Positions 45,979 to 57,589 of a stretch of 64,000 nt of DNA are shown here, piece after piece (the stretch's first letter is position 1; every line of letters starts with the position of its first letter). The DNA is from Membranipora membranacea. Its lineage: Eukaryota; Bryozoa; Gymnolaemata; Cheilostomatida; Membraniporidae. The notes below the pieces were generated by a model. The model had not been told where the DNA came from. It was given only the letters and a program-made list of their open reading frames with translations, and made no database searches. The stretch lies in assembly GCA_914767715.1 (NCBI GenBank), contig OU612069.1:14443387-14507386 (forward strand), written 5' to 3'. A program made the position numbers and the translations under genes.

Positions 45979-46269
45979 CTACAGAATAGTTTTGTACCAG
46001 GGTCAAAGGCTAAGGTTACAAGGTGAAACGTCTTTAAAATAATTGTGATTTCATCGCTTTGCCTAGCACTCTATCACTCTATCACTCACAGGTAAGAGAA
46101 TTTGACTTGGGGATACTAGGTACAATTTGAACACCCTCAATTGAAATACAATATTCAAGAGATCACATTGCAAGTGGTACACTGCTGCGATAATTTCAGA
46201 TTCATAACAAACCTTTTTGAAGAGTGAAGTGCCAGCTGTCGACCTTCGATTTGTTACTTTAGAGTGATC

Positions 46270-47933
46270 TTAAGCTGATACTGAAGAGCGCCCTCTAGTG
46301 GTTGGTCGCTGAGTTGTTTCCTCTTGAGCAGAGGGGCTGTTAAGCCTCGATCTCCACCTCTTAACCTGATACATAATTTTATATATAAGACAGACTGAGT
46401 AAAAAACTGCCAATATTTTATGATAGACACAATATGTCAGTAGAGCCTCAGGGTGTTTTTGCCTCTGTTCAAGAGCCTTAGTCTTTTTGTCCATCAAGAA
46501 AACGAATTGGTCCAAAAAAACTCGCTCAACACATTGTTCCATTCAAAGGCCTCTGGCATATCTCGCTCACAAAGCAAGGAGCAATCAGATTGTCATTTTG
46601 GAAGCTTATTATTGTAAAACCCAATGTTTGAGGGAACCACTTTTATTACGGATGTATATTTAGATAAGAGCTAGCTCAAGTATTATCCAGATTGCCTGCA
46701 TTTGGAATCGCTTCCCTCTTCTGCTAAGTCGTAAAAGAGAAGCGATCCCAAATGCAGGCAAATTCAATCTACAAAAGACCTGGCAGACCTGTTAACTTCA
46801 TTACAATAATATGATAGCATTGTACTCACTCTCTGAAATGCAGCCGGTTCATCGTGAGGACCATCAGATACAGATGGTGATTCAGCAGGTGGGGTTTTCC
46901 GTTTCCTTTTTAGTGCTGCAGTCACCTCATTAACTGGCTTAAACTTGAACTTTCCTTTTCGAGCTGGCCGAGCAGATATATTCTGTTCTACTAAAGACAA
47001 TACATGTGAGGGAAATATGTTAAAAATTGAAAGTTGCCTAGCAAAACTTCTTGGTTGTTGCCAACTGCCATAGCAAAAGGTTATATCCTAACAAAATCAG
47101 CACGAGAGCCTATAATACATTCAATCATCTTCCTTCACAAGTAGTAATAAGATCACTTCCTTAGAAAACTTTGCAATTTTGATCACTGTCTCAGTTGATT
47201 GAGAATATAGGCCAATAGCCCATCTTTGCAGCTACAACACTAGCCAGGGTTCCCAAGCTCGTCCTAATTTTATTATTTGACCTTATTTGGAGTTACTTTC
47301 TTATGTGAGGTGATAATTGTTATAACCAGCGTTTATGTGTCAGAACCGTTGATTTCAGGATGCGGCAAGAATGATTGTGACTTACTTGTAAGTATTTGGA
47401 AGTTATTTACGCAGATCTACATCTGTGTTAGTTACACCATATTTCTCTCTCATAGCGGTGTGTTTAGCGTAAGGATCGGCTCTTTTCTCTGCCTCTTCTA
47501 TCATAGTTAGAAGCCTTCTCTGGGTGTCCTGGGAGTGAGAGAAGTAGTCACAACTTATTACATGACATAATGTCTTAGGTTCTTTGTTACACACTAGGAC
47601 TAGGTCTTATTCTACCATAGTCTGAGCCCCAGACTCCTGGCCAAACTCGACGACCCCCCATGTACTCGGCCAAGGAAGACCTGCTATCTTTAACTAGACT
47701 TAGCAAGCTTGGCTGGCTTGTGTGGGAGGAGGGAGACGGGAAAATGAACTGCAGTCATGATTTGTGAATTTTTGCACTATATTTCTCCTGCTCGCACATT
47801 ATTTCTAGTCATTAACTGGGTAAAAAAACTACTTGCCAAATATTAACTTACAGTAGGTTGGTTATCTGATCGCGGATTGCGTATTTCTCCCTTAATCTGT
47901 TGAAAAAGCCAGTTATCGCCTTGTCCTTTCCAC
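46270..47933 (-). CDS. Upstream exon group: SLX4 5' part or a separate small basic protein
   Basis: Four phase-compatible exons: 47,852-47,933 (WKGQGDNWLFQQIKGEIRNP), 47,411-47,528 (DTQRRLLTMIEEAEKRADPY), 46,830-46,990 (ARPARKGKFKFKPV and LKRKRKTPP) and 46,270-46,365 (VKRWRSRLNSPSAQEETTQR, then TAA). Together they give about 150 residues with helical, basic and Ser/Pro-rich parts; I recognise no domain. If the final TAA is used, this is the C-terminus of a small separate protein. If the weak GTATCA donor before it (46,274-46,281) is used, it joins the next exon in phase and forms the SLX4 N-terminus. The first exon enters in phase 2, so more sequence lies upstream. Confidence 0.5.
46690..46778. 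repeat. Hairpin element (family H)
   Basis: ATTGCCTGCATTTGGAATCG faces CGATCCCAAATGCAGGCAAA around a CTTCTGCTAAGTCGTAAAAG centre. The GCCTGCAT...ATGCAGGC tips are shared with the 52.49-kb copy. Confidence 0.7.
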
Positions 47934-49230
47934 CTACAATGCAGATCAATTCAACCGAATCATACATTTTATAATTTGTTTTAACTGTAAATAATAAAAT
48001 TTCCGCAATTAAAAGTTATATTTGGTGAAGGAAAGTATGTACGGCCCATTTCTTTGCAACACCACTAGAAGGTCAAATGGAAATCGTGGTTCCTGAGTTG
48101 GAACCTGATTGAAAGTTTCAATCGTGTTTCTTTATCTTATTCTCAACATCAAACCCGCCAATTTACTCAGTAGGTACCAAGAGTTTGAATGGATGCTATT
48201 AGACAAGGGTTGGGCAGCGTTTGGGGGGTCTGCTCCTAGAAATGTCTTGCATGTATCTTACATGCGATACGCAAAAGCACCACCAATGATCCAACTGCCA
48301 ATAAATACAGCCACTGTCCACTTCTTAATAGACTTTCCAGCTAAAGACAGTGGCTCATACGGACGGCCTGTAGGCCTGGGGTTTCCTGACATTTAGAGCA
48401 CCAAAAGTTTTACAAACTCTCTGTAATAAAAATTTGAACTTTCTACATTACAAAAATTCATGCTGTTCTGAATGGGCCCTAAAAACCACCGCTGCCAGTG
48501 GTACTGGCAGATGTCTTGCGGATGCTGTTTGGGACGTGTCTTACAGCACTTAACGCCTATAAGGCATTGATGTTTGTGCTCTAGGGGTCGCATGTGTGCT
48601 GTAAGACATGTCCCATACAGCACCTGCCACACATTTCTTAACACCTGAGCTTTTGATTGGAAAAAGTACCTAAAATATATCAAAGCACACAACATGGGCC
48701 GCACCTACACAGCCTCAGGCCCTCTACTGCCCATACAGAACTGGACTTTTTCTGTAATGGAGCACTTTGGAGTTAGTCAAGACAAATTTTAGGTCGTTAC
48801 AAAAAATTGTGAAGTTCTGAATGGCACTTAAAACCGTTGTTGGCAACAGGTGTTGTAAGACATGTTGTAGGACAGGTATTTACAGCCTCTACAGCATTGA
48901 ATTCTTAGATACAATACAGCATTGTTATACAGCCTATATAGTTAAAATTCTTTTGTGCCTTAAGAGAAGTTGTACAAAATGTCTTACAACACACCTGTGT
49001 TGGATCAGACTAAGTACCTTATCTGTGTCTTACATTGCAACATGCGCTGCACCAACAAACCCTCTACTATGACTCTTTTCATAAAACTGGCTATTGCCCA
49101 TACAGAACTGGACATTTTCAGTAATGATCCTTTTATAATCCAACACACTCAGGTGTCCTTAGTTGTGTGGCAGGGGCCATATGAGACATGTTTTACAGCA
49201 CTCATTCGGCACTCATTTACCAACAACAAG
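47934..49230. repeat. Repeat region with two diverged direct copies
   Basis: From about 48,396 the sequence contains two related modules (around 48,470 and 48,815). They share TTCTGAATGG(G/C)C(C/A)CT, ACAGCA and a GTCTTACA.CAC motif. The GACATGT...TACAGCAC word also occurs inverted. The remaining 460 nt next to the gene shows nothing I recognise. The open frames here have no known motif. Confidence 0.4.
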
Positions 49231-49845
49231 GCGTAAAAATAGATTTTTATGACAATGTAAAATATTTGGGAGTACTCTTTGATGACGAATTATGATTTGA
49301 AAATCATGTCAATAATGTTGTAACAAAATCAAATCAGAGGAGGTTTGTCATCAGAACTTTTAATTACCAGAGTACAAAGCCTTTAGCCTAAATGTTATTC
49401 AAGAGTTTTATTGTATCCATTCTCAACTACTGCCTGCCTATTTTGTTCACTAGTATCTATTCACGAGACAAGAAAGCGCTGAGGGAGTTTTTTAAACAGG
49501 GTGACAGACTAGGTCTCAATATTGGGGACCTGATTCTGTCATATCAAAACGAACTAAGAACTTGGCCCTACAGATAATACTTGACGATGAACATTTTATA
49601 AACGATTTTCTTCAGAAACTCCCCTTAGGCAGATATCGAAGCCTTAAATACAGAACTGCCTGGGGGAAAGACTCCTTCCTCAGACGTTTGATTTCAATAT
49701 TACAGGATATCTTTTGATCCACTAGAAGTCAGACTACTTCACTCATTTTTTATATTTCTCTTTGGTTTTACCTACTCATGTAACAGTATTAACACTCAAT
49801 CTCGCAGCATACCTAATGTTTATGACAAAATAAACCAATCAACCA
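49231..49845 (+). pseudogene. CR1-like LINE 3' end, copy 1 (5'-truncated)
   Basis: The plus strand encodes VKYLGVLFDD-type thumb sequence, then after a stop FKSFIVSILNYCLPILFTSI and KKALREFFKQGDRLG, ending about 49,735. The 3' untranslated tail ends AAAATAAACCAATCAACCAA. More stops and a frameshift are present than in the copy at 56.9 kb. It shares the TAA before ATGTTATTC with that copy. Confidence 0.8.
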
Positions 49846-49849
49846 ACTC

Positions 49850-51670
49850 ATATGATCGGAGTTGTGCCCTCTTCTTTCATGGTGTGACAACTTGCAGGGA
49901 TTACATGTATCAATGAATGATTATAGCCGTTAATTATTTTCAATTCTAATTTATGTTCACCATTTTTATACAGAATACTCCATTTGATGCAGGGTCAAGT
50001 TGAGGAGAGTGTTTATTTTATTCTGTGATGGAACCAATAAGGTAGAAAAAGTTGTCAGGGTAGTAAACAAATAACAACATACCTATAGACATAAAAAATA
50101 GAATCTGTATACAAAAACACAATTTACTGATACTATTTCTGTTGACAAGCACCTGTTCGGGGATCATGAAATTGATGGTTATATTATTGTGATTATATTT
50201 GGATAATTAGTTCAATAGTTGAGGTTAGGAATTTTTATTTCAATAAGTAGAGGATTTGGTGTGATCTCCTCTGTGTAGTATCCTGCAGTGATGTAGAGTT
50301 GTCCAACACAGTTATCTTCAAAAGTTCCCAATTGTCAGTTTCCTATAAGTATGGCCTGCCTGCCAGCTGTCTAAAAATTTATCCATTTGATAAAAATTAG
50401 TCATCCACAGTAGTTACCTGTAATTCAAACAGGTATCATCTCTATTACAGTATTACATTGAATGTAATAAAATTGTTAAAACATGCTTATGTTTATAAAA
50501 GGAATACTGAACTGAACTCACTATTAGGCTGCGGAAGTATAATTGTGCGGCTTACAAATCAAGTGGCTCGATAAAATGATAACATCTGAATTCTCTTTTT
50601 ATAGCATGCGTGGGTTAATTTCCCTACACCCGATAGGAGGCAGTGCATAATTCTGCCTCTTAATTTTGCATATAACATCTCTAACATCAGAAAATTCTCA
50701 GTGAAAGGATGGAGGATCATTGTATGTGTTATGTACTACATGAGGTAATGTGCAAAATACTTGATATTATAATATTTGAAAAAGATCCTATAAGTTTAAA
50801 AGATTTAAACACAACAACTTTTGGGAATTTTCTCCCTTGGGATGAATTATATATCTGGTTTTGGTGTTGGAGCAATTAAATAATGTTATTAATATTTTTG
50901 TGGTGTTATATAACCCAGTTAAGCCTTGATGATCAAGTATCAGATTGGTGTACTATTAATAGTGCATTTTTATTTCACATACTAAGAAAAGGCATTAGCT
51001 TATCTTGTGCACTCTTACTTACAGTAAAGCTGGTTGAAGTGTTAATTTGTGTTATTTTTTATTTCTTGAAACTTAATTGTTTTTGTGAGTCCTTCTTATA
51101 TAGAGGGCTAAAACATGATAAAAAAGTATAGTTCTATATAATGAACACTTGCAACAAGGAGTGCCATGTTTGTGTGATTTCGGGTCAAAGGCCACTGCCA
51201 AAAAGGCACTGGCCATAAAGCCACTGGCCATAAAGCCGCTGGTCAAAAAGCCACTGGTCATAAGGCCACTGGTCAAAAAGCCACTGCCCAAAAAGCCACT
51301 GGTTCAATGGTTACATCATAGAAGTCTTATATCAACTTTTCATTGACATGAAATTTTGGGCGCGGAAAACAATTCTAGCTCTTGGTATACCATTTTTCAA
51401 TGATTTTTTTATTTCTACTCACTGATTCACATTTTAGTAAAGTTAGAAAAGATCCCATCGACCGTTTGCAAATAAATATTTTAAATGACTCAACCCGGAC
51501 ATCTTCTCACACATTTCTTCTGTACCGTAACCCCCAATGAATACATTATAATTTCTCTTGACGGAAAAAATAAAGTCATCACAATCAAACAGTCAGCACT
51601 TTCAGATCGAAGCAATGCCGCACTGAGCAGGGACAGCGGTGTAGCGTTTTTGATTTTTTTCTTTGTAACG
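49850..51670. repeat. Long duplicated segment, left copy
   Basis: About 1.8 kb here, together with the LINE end before it, recurs in the same orientation at 57,590-59,410 with few differences by eye (roughly 95 percent in the parts I aligned). Parts recur in more diverged form at about 53.5, 54.7, 55.9, 59.6 and 62.9 kb. Landmarks are GTTGTGCCCTCTT, AGTTGAGGAGAGTGTTTATT, TTCTGTTGACAAGCAC and TTTCTCCCTTGGGATGAATT. No coding potential is visible. Confidence 0.8.
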
Positions 51671-52375
51671 TGTCAATGATTTATATTCACGTGGAACGAT
51701 TTTAAGTGTCATTTTTACCCAATGCACCCTGTGATCGATTTTGATTATCACATGGTTATATCAAATCTGATACTTATCAAAACCTCTCTTGTGAACAATA
51801 CAAGCCTCTACCAAGACCTCTCTGTGTATCCATCAAATGTTTTTATTATTGATGACCCAAAAACCAAACTGACTCAACTTCATCACTATTGCTTAAAGTC
51901 TTGTAACCTGATCACTGACTTTTTCTGTTGTTCCCAGTAGGGTATGCAAGTCACTTGTGCTTGGCATGTGGCATGTCAAAATCAAAAATGCTACACCGCT
52001 GTCTCTCCTCAGTGCGGGGTTGCTTCGATGTGCTGACTGTTTGCTTGCGATAACTTTAATTTGTCCATCAAGATTCATTTTAATGTATTAATTGGGGGTT
52101 AAGGTACAGAAAAAATGTGTGAGAAGATGTCCAGGTGGAGTCATTAAAAATAGTTATATGCAAAGGATGGGTGGGATCTTTTTTCTTACTTTACTAAAAT
52201 GGGAATCAGTGAGTGGATATAAAAAAATCCTTTATAAATGGCATATCAACAGCTAGAATCTTATTTTACGGGCCAAAAAAACATGTCAATGGAAAGTTGA
52301 TACCAGACTTCTATTATGTAACCAGTGGCTTTTTGGGCAGTGGCATTTTGACCAGTGGCCTTTTGTCCGATGGCC
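51188..52375. mobile_element. Foldback element with 15-bp minisatellite tips
   Basis: The left arm (51,188-51,680) begins with eight units of GCCACTGGYCATAAA type. The right arm (51,965-52,375) is the inverted copy and ends with GGCTTTTTGGGCAGTGGC and related units. Between them are about 285 bp of unrelated sequence. The arms share TGACTCAACCCGGACATCTT and CGCACTGAGCAGGGACAGCG. The left tip reads as a five-residue repeat (KPLAI/KPLVK) that I take to be incidental. One isolated arm is at 58,940-59,415. Confidence 0.8.
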
Positions 52376-52484
52376 GATTGGTGACGCTCTGGAGTCACCT
52401 CAAACTGCCTCACCTACAATTTTTGTTAACTATGGCCCTGAATACAAATTGACTCTATTTAAGTGTATCAATAACAGGGGATCA

Positions 52485-52578
52485 AGTTTAATCCAATTGC
52501 CTGCATTCCAGTTGCTCCCTTCCACTGGTCACACCTCATGACCAGTGGATGGAGAGCAAGGCAAATGGACCAAACATG
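52485..52578. repeat. Hairpin element (family H)
   Basis: ATCAAGTTTAATCCAATTGC opens and ATGGTCTAGG closes the copy. An inner CACTGGTCACACCTCATGAC... hairpin is closed by CCAGTGG. It resembles the 30.96- and 46.70-kb copies. Confidence 0.65.
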
Positions 52579-52849
52579 GTCTAGGATAGCTGGTAGTAGC
52601 ATTTCATTATCAACCGCTTTCCCAAGTTTATTACCTAATTCTAATATCCATCCTGTAATATGTTGATAGCATTGAAAGTACAGCACATAAGTGGAAAAAA
52701 AGATAAAAATGAGTCGAAGCTACATTATTATATTACAAAATTCAAAATAGCCGTTTTGTCTCTTGGCAGCTCAACACTTGAGTGGCTGGTATTTATCTAC
52801 CTATATCAGGCTTATTATAGCCATGCATGGGGCTAGCCAATTACGACTC

Positions 52850-53225
52850 CTCTCTACAATTCGACTCACCAAACTTTAATGCTAGCTAATAAACTAACAA
52901 ACTTAACTCTAGGTCATATTTACTCCTTCTCTATTGTAGAATGCTGTAGAAAGCATCAGACATCTTGGCTAGAGAGTGGGGTGAGAGCTATCAAGGCCTA
53001 TATTGGAGTATTCATTACATCACACTGACCTTAGCAGTCATTGACTATGGTTCAGAAGTCTGCTAGTTTAGTGTTATTGGTCTTATTAAGCCAAAATGCA
53101 GTTACTGGTCTTTGTAAATACGCTAGGTCTCCTGATCAAATTTATGGCATAAAGCCAGCATGTAATGGTGATAGATAGATTTTTTTTCCAATAGCAAATG
53201 TCATTTTGATGGCTCCCCATCATAG
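52850..53225 (+). pseudogene. Degenerate LINE fragment
   Basis: A plus-strand frame reads ITLTLAVIDYGSEVC then FSVIG, the DYGS motif found in the RT C-terminal region of CR1/jockey-like LINEs. Stops interrupt it. A second copy of the same stretch lies at 56,440-56,790 (CTCCTGATCAATTTATGGCA shared). Confidence 0.45.
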
Positions 53226-53512
53226 AATTTTGAGATACCAGAGGAACATCATATAAAAAGGAGATAAAATGATAATTCACAGAGATCTTGTTTGGATTGA
53301 ATACTCCCAAATACCTGATTAGGAACAACATACCATTCATACATTGGGATGTCGTCCAGTCTTTGCCATCTTATGTGAAGTTGGTGCTTATCAAAATGTA
53401 CGATTAAGCTGATAATTTGTATACTTGTCAAACCTCGAGTTTTATTTTCCACTTGAGTAAAAAACAAGCATGAAATGGCTAAGTAACATGTATTTGTATA
53501 TTTTCCATAATC

Positions 53513-54560
53513 CTCACATGATCGCAGTTGTGCCCTCTTCTATCGTGTCGGGACAACTTGCAGGGATGACATATATCAATGAGTGACCTCGATCATTTAT
53601 TCACTCAGTATTATTCTTTATGGTCACCATTTTTAATACATGATACTCGATATGATACAGGGTTAAGTTGAGGAGAGTGTTTATTCTATTCTGCGATGGA
53701 ACCAGTAAGATAGAGAAAAACTGACATAGTAGTAATCATAGTATTTACATACCTATAGAAACAAAAATAAAAACTGTAATTAATAACACAAATTTACTGA
53801 CAACTATTTCTGTTGACAAGCACATGATCGGGAAAGTAAATTTGGCGGTAAGTTATTAAATAGAAATTACTATCTTATATTTGGATAATCACATCAATTG
53901 ATAAGGTTATGAAATTTCGTTTTAATAAGGAGGGGATTGGGTGTGACCTCATCTTACATTGATATAGAGTTTTCCAACACTTTTATTCAAAAGTTCCCAA
54001 CTGCCAATTTCCTATAAATATGGCTTGGCTGCCAGCTATCTGAAATCTTATCGAATTGTTAAAAAATTAGTCGACGAATGTAGTTGCCTATAATTCCTTT
54101 TGCGTACAGCGATTCTAACATCAGAATATTCTCAGTGTAAAGGATGGGAGGTCATTGTATGCATTACGTATCACATGACTAAGGAAATTTGCAAAATACT
54201 CCTTTGAAAGAGATTCTACGAGTTAAAGAGATTTAAAGATCCACCCTAAGACAATACACAAAATTTTACTGGATTTATCTCCCTTGGTATGAATTATTAG
54301 GTCTTGTTTTCTTGTTAAAGATATAATAACGTTATTTTGGTTTTCTTTTGTTATATAATCTAATAAGAAATTACTATCTGACTGAAGTATAGATGACAGT
54401 TCATCTTTCCTTCACAAACTGAAAAAATTGGCAGTAGTTTATATTGCATCCTTGTTCTTATATAGATCAGTTGTACCCCAGCAGTTGTCAGAGGGTAAGC
54501 AAAAATATTCATAACCTCTAGCTGTTTTTGTGAGCTGGTATAGAAAAAATACTGGCTAAA
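53513..54560. repeat. Diverged unit of the 49.8-kb family, lacking the LINE
   Basis: It matches 49,850 onward (GTTGTGCCCTCTTCTATCGT, AAGTTGAGGAGAGTGTTTAT). Its left flank (TTTTCCATAATCCTCACATG) matches the flank left of the LINE at 56.9 kb, so it represents the site before LINE insertion. Confidence 0.75.
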
Positions 54561-54689
54561 CTACTACTAATGAAAAACCAAAGAGTACTGGACATGTGGT
54601 CATATTAGTCTCTCTAACATTGTGATGAGTTTAACTAAAAAATAGAACATACTGAAATATATATATCATTAATTCCGCTAGTGATGAGC

Positions 54690-56330
54690 TTATGAATTTT
54701 CAGTTTACCTAAAAGAGTATTGTATGTGACCTCGTCCGTGTAGTATCTTGCAGTGTTGTGGAGTTGTCCAACACATCTATATTCAATAGTTCGCAACTGT
54801 GAATTTCTTATATATATATGTCTCGCCTGCCAGAGGTCTGAAGTTTTTTTGAATCAATAAAAATAAGTCAACCACAGTAGTTGCCTAGAATACCAACAGG
54901 TAACAAATATATTATTACAGTTACAGTTACAAATTTCTATGAATTAGGTCATGACATGTGTGGGAGCCGAGGTATGAAACCAAAGAAAATCAACTAGACC
55001 CGTTTAATATATTGAACGCCCAAACAAGGCACAATATCCTGAGAAATGGACGTTATCACATGTAGTGCTACCAACATTATTGCAAACATTGTATGGTCTG
55101 AAATGAACTATCTCTGCTCAAATTTAAATGAGATACGCAATTACGCATTAACAGCTATTTAATTCTCTGTCTACCACACCTTAATGGACAGTCTACTGAT
55201 TTACGTACGCACCCCCTCATCAGACAGGCCAAGTAGAAGAAATAGATGGAGGCTCATCTGATTAATGATCCAATCGTGGGCAGAGGAGTATGAATAGTTA
55301 TTTCTCCTGGTGATGGATATCAGGATGAAGGATCAGGATTATCAGGAAACGGCTGCACAAAGAAAACACAGCATTGCTGTGCAGATAAGTTTTTAGAGCT
55401 TTTATTGTAGAGGTATGCACTTGAAGATGCTAGGGTTCGAACAATTAACCTTTTGAAAGCCCCCCCCCCTCCCCGCCAGTAGGACTTAAACTGCGGCATC
55501 AATCAGTAAATGGCAAGTGTGCTTACCAATCACGCCAGCTCACCTCAATTTTAATCAAATTTTGAGTCTGAAATTTGCAATTAATTTAGCAGCTAATTGA
55601 CAAGATGCTGCTGCATGGCTGTTTCTATGGGTAGGGCCAGTTGGGGGTTATAAGGGCCTCTCAAAAATGGAGGAAGTCTTAAGGTTGGTTTTCCAGCCCT
55701 TTTTGAGAAAAAAGTTGAAATCGGCTCCAGGAACTGAAAACCTTTAATTGGAAGAGTGGTTGAAATAGACACAAAGTAGTTTTAGGAGGTAGGAACCAAA
55801 TCTTGAATTAACTGCTTACACAGAAGAAGAGGATTAACGATCAGTAAAATAAGGGATACTTGTAAATAGTGTATGTGTTATGTACCACATGAATGGGGTT
55901 TCGTGCAAGATAGTTCTTTAAAAGAGATCTTACAAGTTTAGACAAAACACCTCAAAACCTTTTCGGGTTTTTCTCCCTCGGGATGAATTACTAGGTCCGT
56001 ATTTGTTGTTGAAGATGGAATAATGTTATTGTCCTAACTTGTTATTAAATAATCCAATACAACTTTGATGATGATTTTTGACACTAGAGCACTAGTTATC
56101 AGTTCATCGTTCTGTTACAAACTAAGAAATAGGCAGGATTGTATCTTGCGAACTCTTTCTTTCCTGTTGTACAATCACCATTTTATACCTTATTGTTAGT
56201 GTTAGCTCTAGTGTTAGTGTTAAGAGTTTTTGTTTTTGTGAGCCAGTGAACAAGACTGGCTATAACTAATCATGGAAAATTCATTGTCCTCTAAAATGAA
56301 GTCTTACTAAAGTTGTGATACAGTTAAGAG
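54690..56330. repeat. Further diverged units of the same family
   Basis: Recognisable words (GTGTAGTATCTTGCAGTG and GAGTTGTCCAACACA near 54.75 kb; TTTTTCTCCCTCGGGATGAA near 55.98 kb) mark at least two partial copies. A tRNA-like remnant lies at 55,465-55,545. No gene is seen between 54.5 and 56.4 kb. Confidence 0.55.
55460..55545 (-). mobile_element. Degenerate tRNA-derived SINE
   Basis: The minus strand resembles the 19.4-kb head: GAGCTGGCGTGATTGGTAAG (A box) and a decayed B box (GCAGTTTAAGTCCTACTGGC), with the same ACTGATTG-type extension between them and a C tract beyond. Confidence 0.5.
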
Positions 56331-56439
56331 AGCTCTAACAGGAGGGAAACTTTACCTTTAGATCTGGTTTACATCAGCTATATATAAGGCTAGCTAACAT
56401 TTATACATCGTCAATATAGACTCCCAATACAGTTATCTA

Positions 56440-56790
56440 AAGTGAAGTGCTAGCTAACAAACTAACAAACTCAGCTCTAGCTCATATCCACTCCTCCTCT
56501 ATGGTAAAATGCTGTAGACTGAATCAGATATTTTGACTGGAGAGCGGGTTGAGCACTGTCAAGGCTTATATGTAGCTAATCCCTACATCACACTGACCTT
56601 AGCAGTCCCTAACTATTGTTAGGGGCCCTTCAGTGTAGAGATCTCGGTCTTATTAAACCACAGTGTCGTAACAGTTCTTTGTAAATACGCTAGATCTCCT
56701 GATCAATTTATGGCATAACGCCAGCACGAAATAGTATAGATATGGTTTTTTTTCCCAGTAGCAAATGCTGTTTTGATAGCTCACCAACAT
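56440..56790 (+). pseudogene. Degenerate LINE fragment, second copy
   Basis: A direct copy of 52,850-53,225 with further decay. The motif around CACACTGACCTTAGCAGTC is kept. Confidence 0.4.
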
Positions 56791-56912
56791 AAGTGAATAG
56801 CTGAATATTACATACACGTCACACATAAGGCTTTACTTCCACTTCTAAATAAAAACAAAGCGTGACAACGCTAGGAAATATTCATTTGTATATTTTCCAT
56901 AATCCTCAGATG

Positions 56913-57577
56913 CTTTTCTCAACTAAACGGCATAAACTTGACAGTCCAACTCTAGAATTAAATGGTGTAAAAATACATTTTTGTTACATTGTAAAATATT
57001 TGGGAGTACTCTTTGATAACAACTTACGATTTGAAAATCATGTCAATAATGTTGTAACAAAAGCAAATCAGAGGATGTTTGTCATCAGAACTTTTAATTA
57101 CCAGAGTACAAAGCCTTTAGTCTAAATGTTATTCAAGAGTTTTGTTGTATCCATTCTCAACTACTGCCTGCCTATTTTGTTCACTAGTATCTATTCACGA
57201 GACAAGAAAGCGCTGAGGAAGTTTTTTAAACAGGGTGACAGACTAGGTCTCGGTATTGGGGACCTAGATTCTGTCATATCAAAACGAGCTAAGAACTTGG
57301 CCCTGCAGATAATACATGACGATGCAAATTTTTTAAACCATTTTCTTCGGAAACTCCTCTCAGGCAGATATCGAAGCCTTGAATACAGAACTGCCTGGGG
57401 GAAAGACTCCTTCCTCAGACGTTTGATTTCAATATTACAAGATATTTTTTAATCAACTAGAAGACAAACTACTTCACTCAATTTTTATATTTATTTTTAT
57501 TTTTCCCTACTCATGGAACAGTATTAACACTCAATCTCGCAGCATACCTAATGTTTGTGACAAAATAAACCAACCGA
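56913..57577 (+). pseudogene. CR1-like LINE 3' end, copy 2, with target duplication
   Basis: The coding part runs from about 56,913 to 57,452. It has VKYLGVLFDNNLRFENHVNN (RT thumb), FKSFVVSILNYCLPILFTSI and LLSGRYRSLEYRTAWGKDSF before a TAA. An in-frame TAA at 57,123-57,125 splits it. The 3' tail ends ATAAACCAACCGA. Flanks CTCAGATG (56,905-56,912) and CTCATATG (57,578-57,585) look like an 8-bp target duplication. The element is 5'-truncated and lacks the endonuclease and RT core. Confidence 0.85.
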
Positions 57578-57589
57578 CTCATATGTTCT

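Noticed and set aside
48109-48396. 95-codon plus-strand frame with a hydrophobic start resembling a secreted protein
   Set aside because: No recognisable motif, lies in a repeat-rich stretch, no splice or promoter support.
51149-51346. Open frame with KPLAIKPLVKKPL repeats as a coding gene
   Set aside because: It follows the 15-bp minisatellite tip of a foldback element; the inverted arm and the 58.9-kb copy do not preserve a longer frame.
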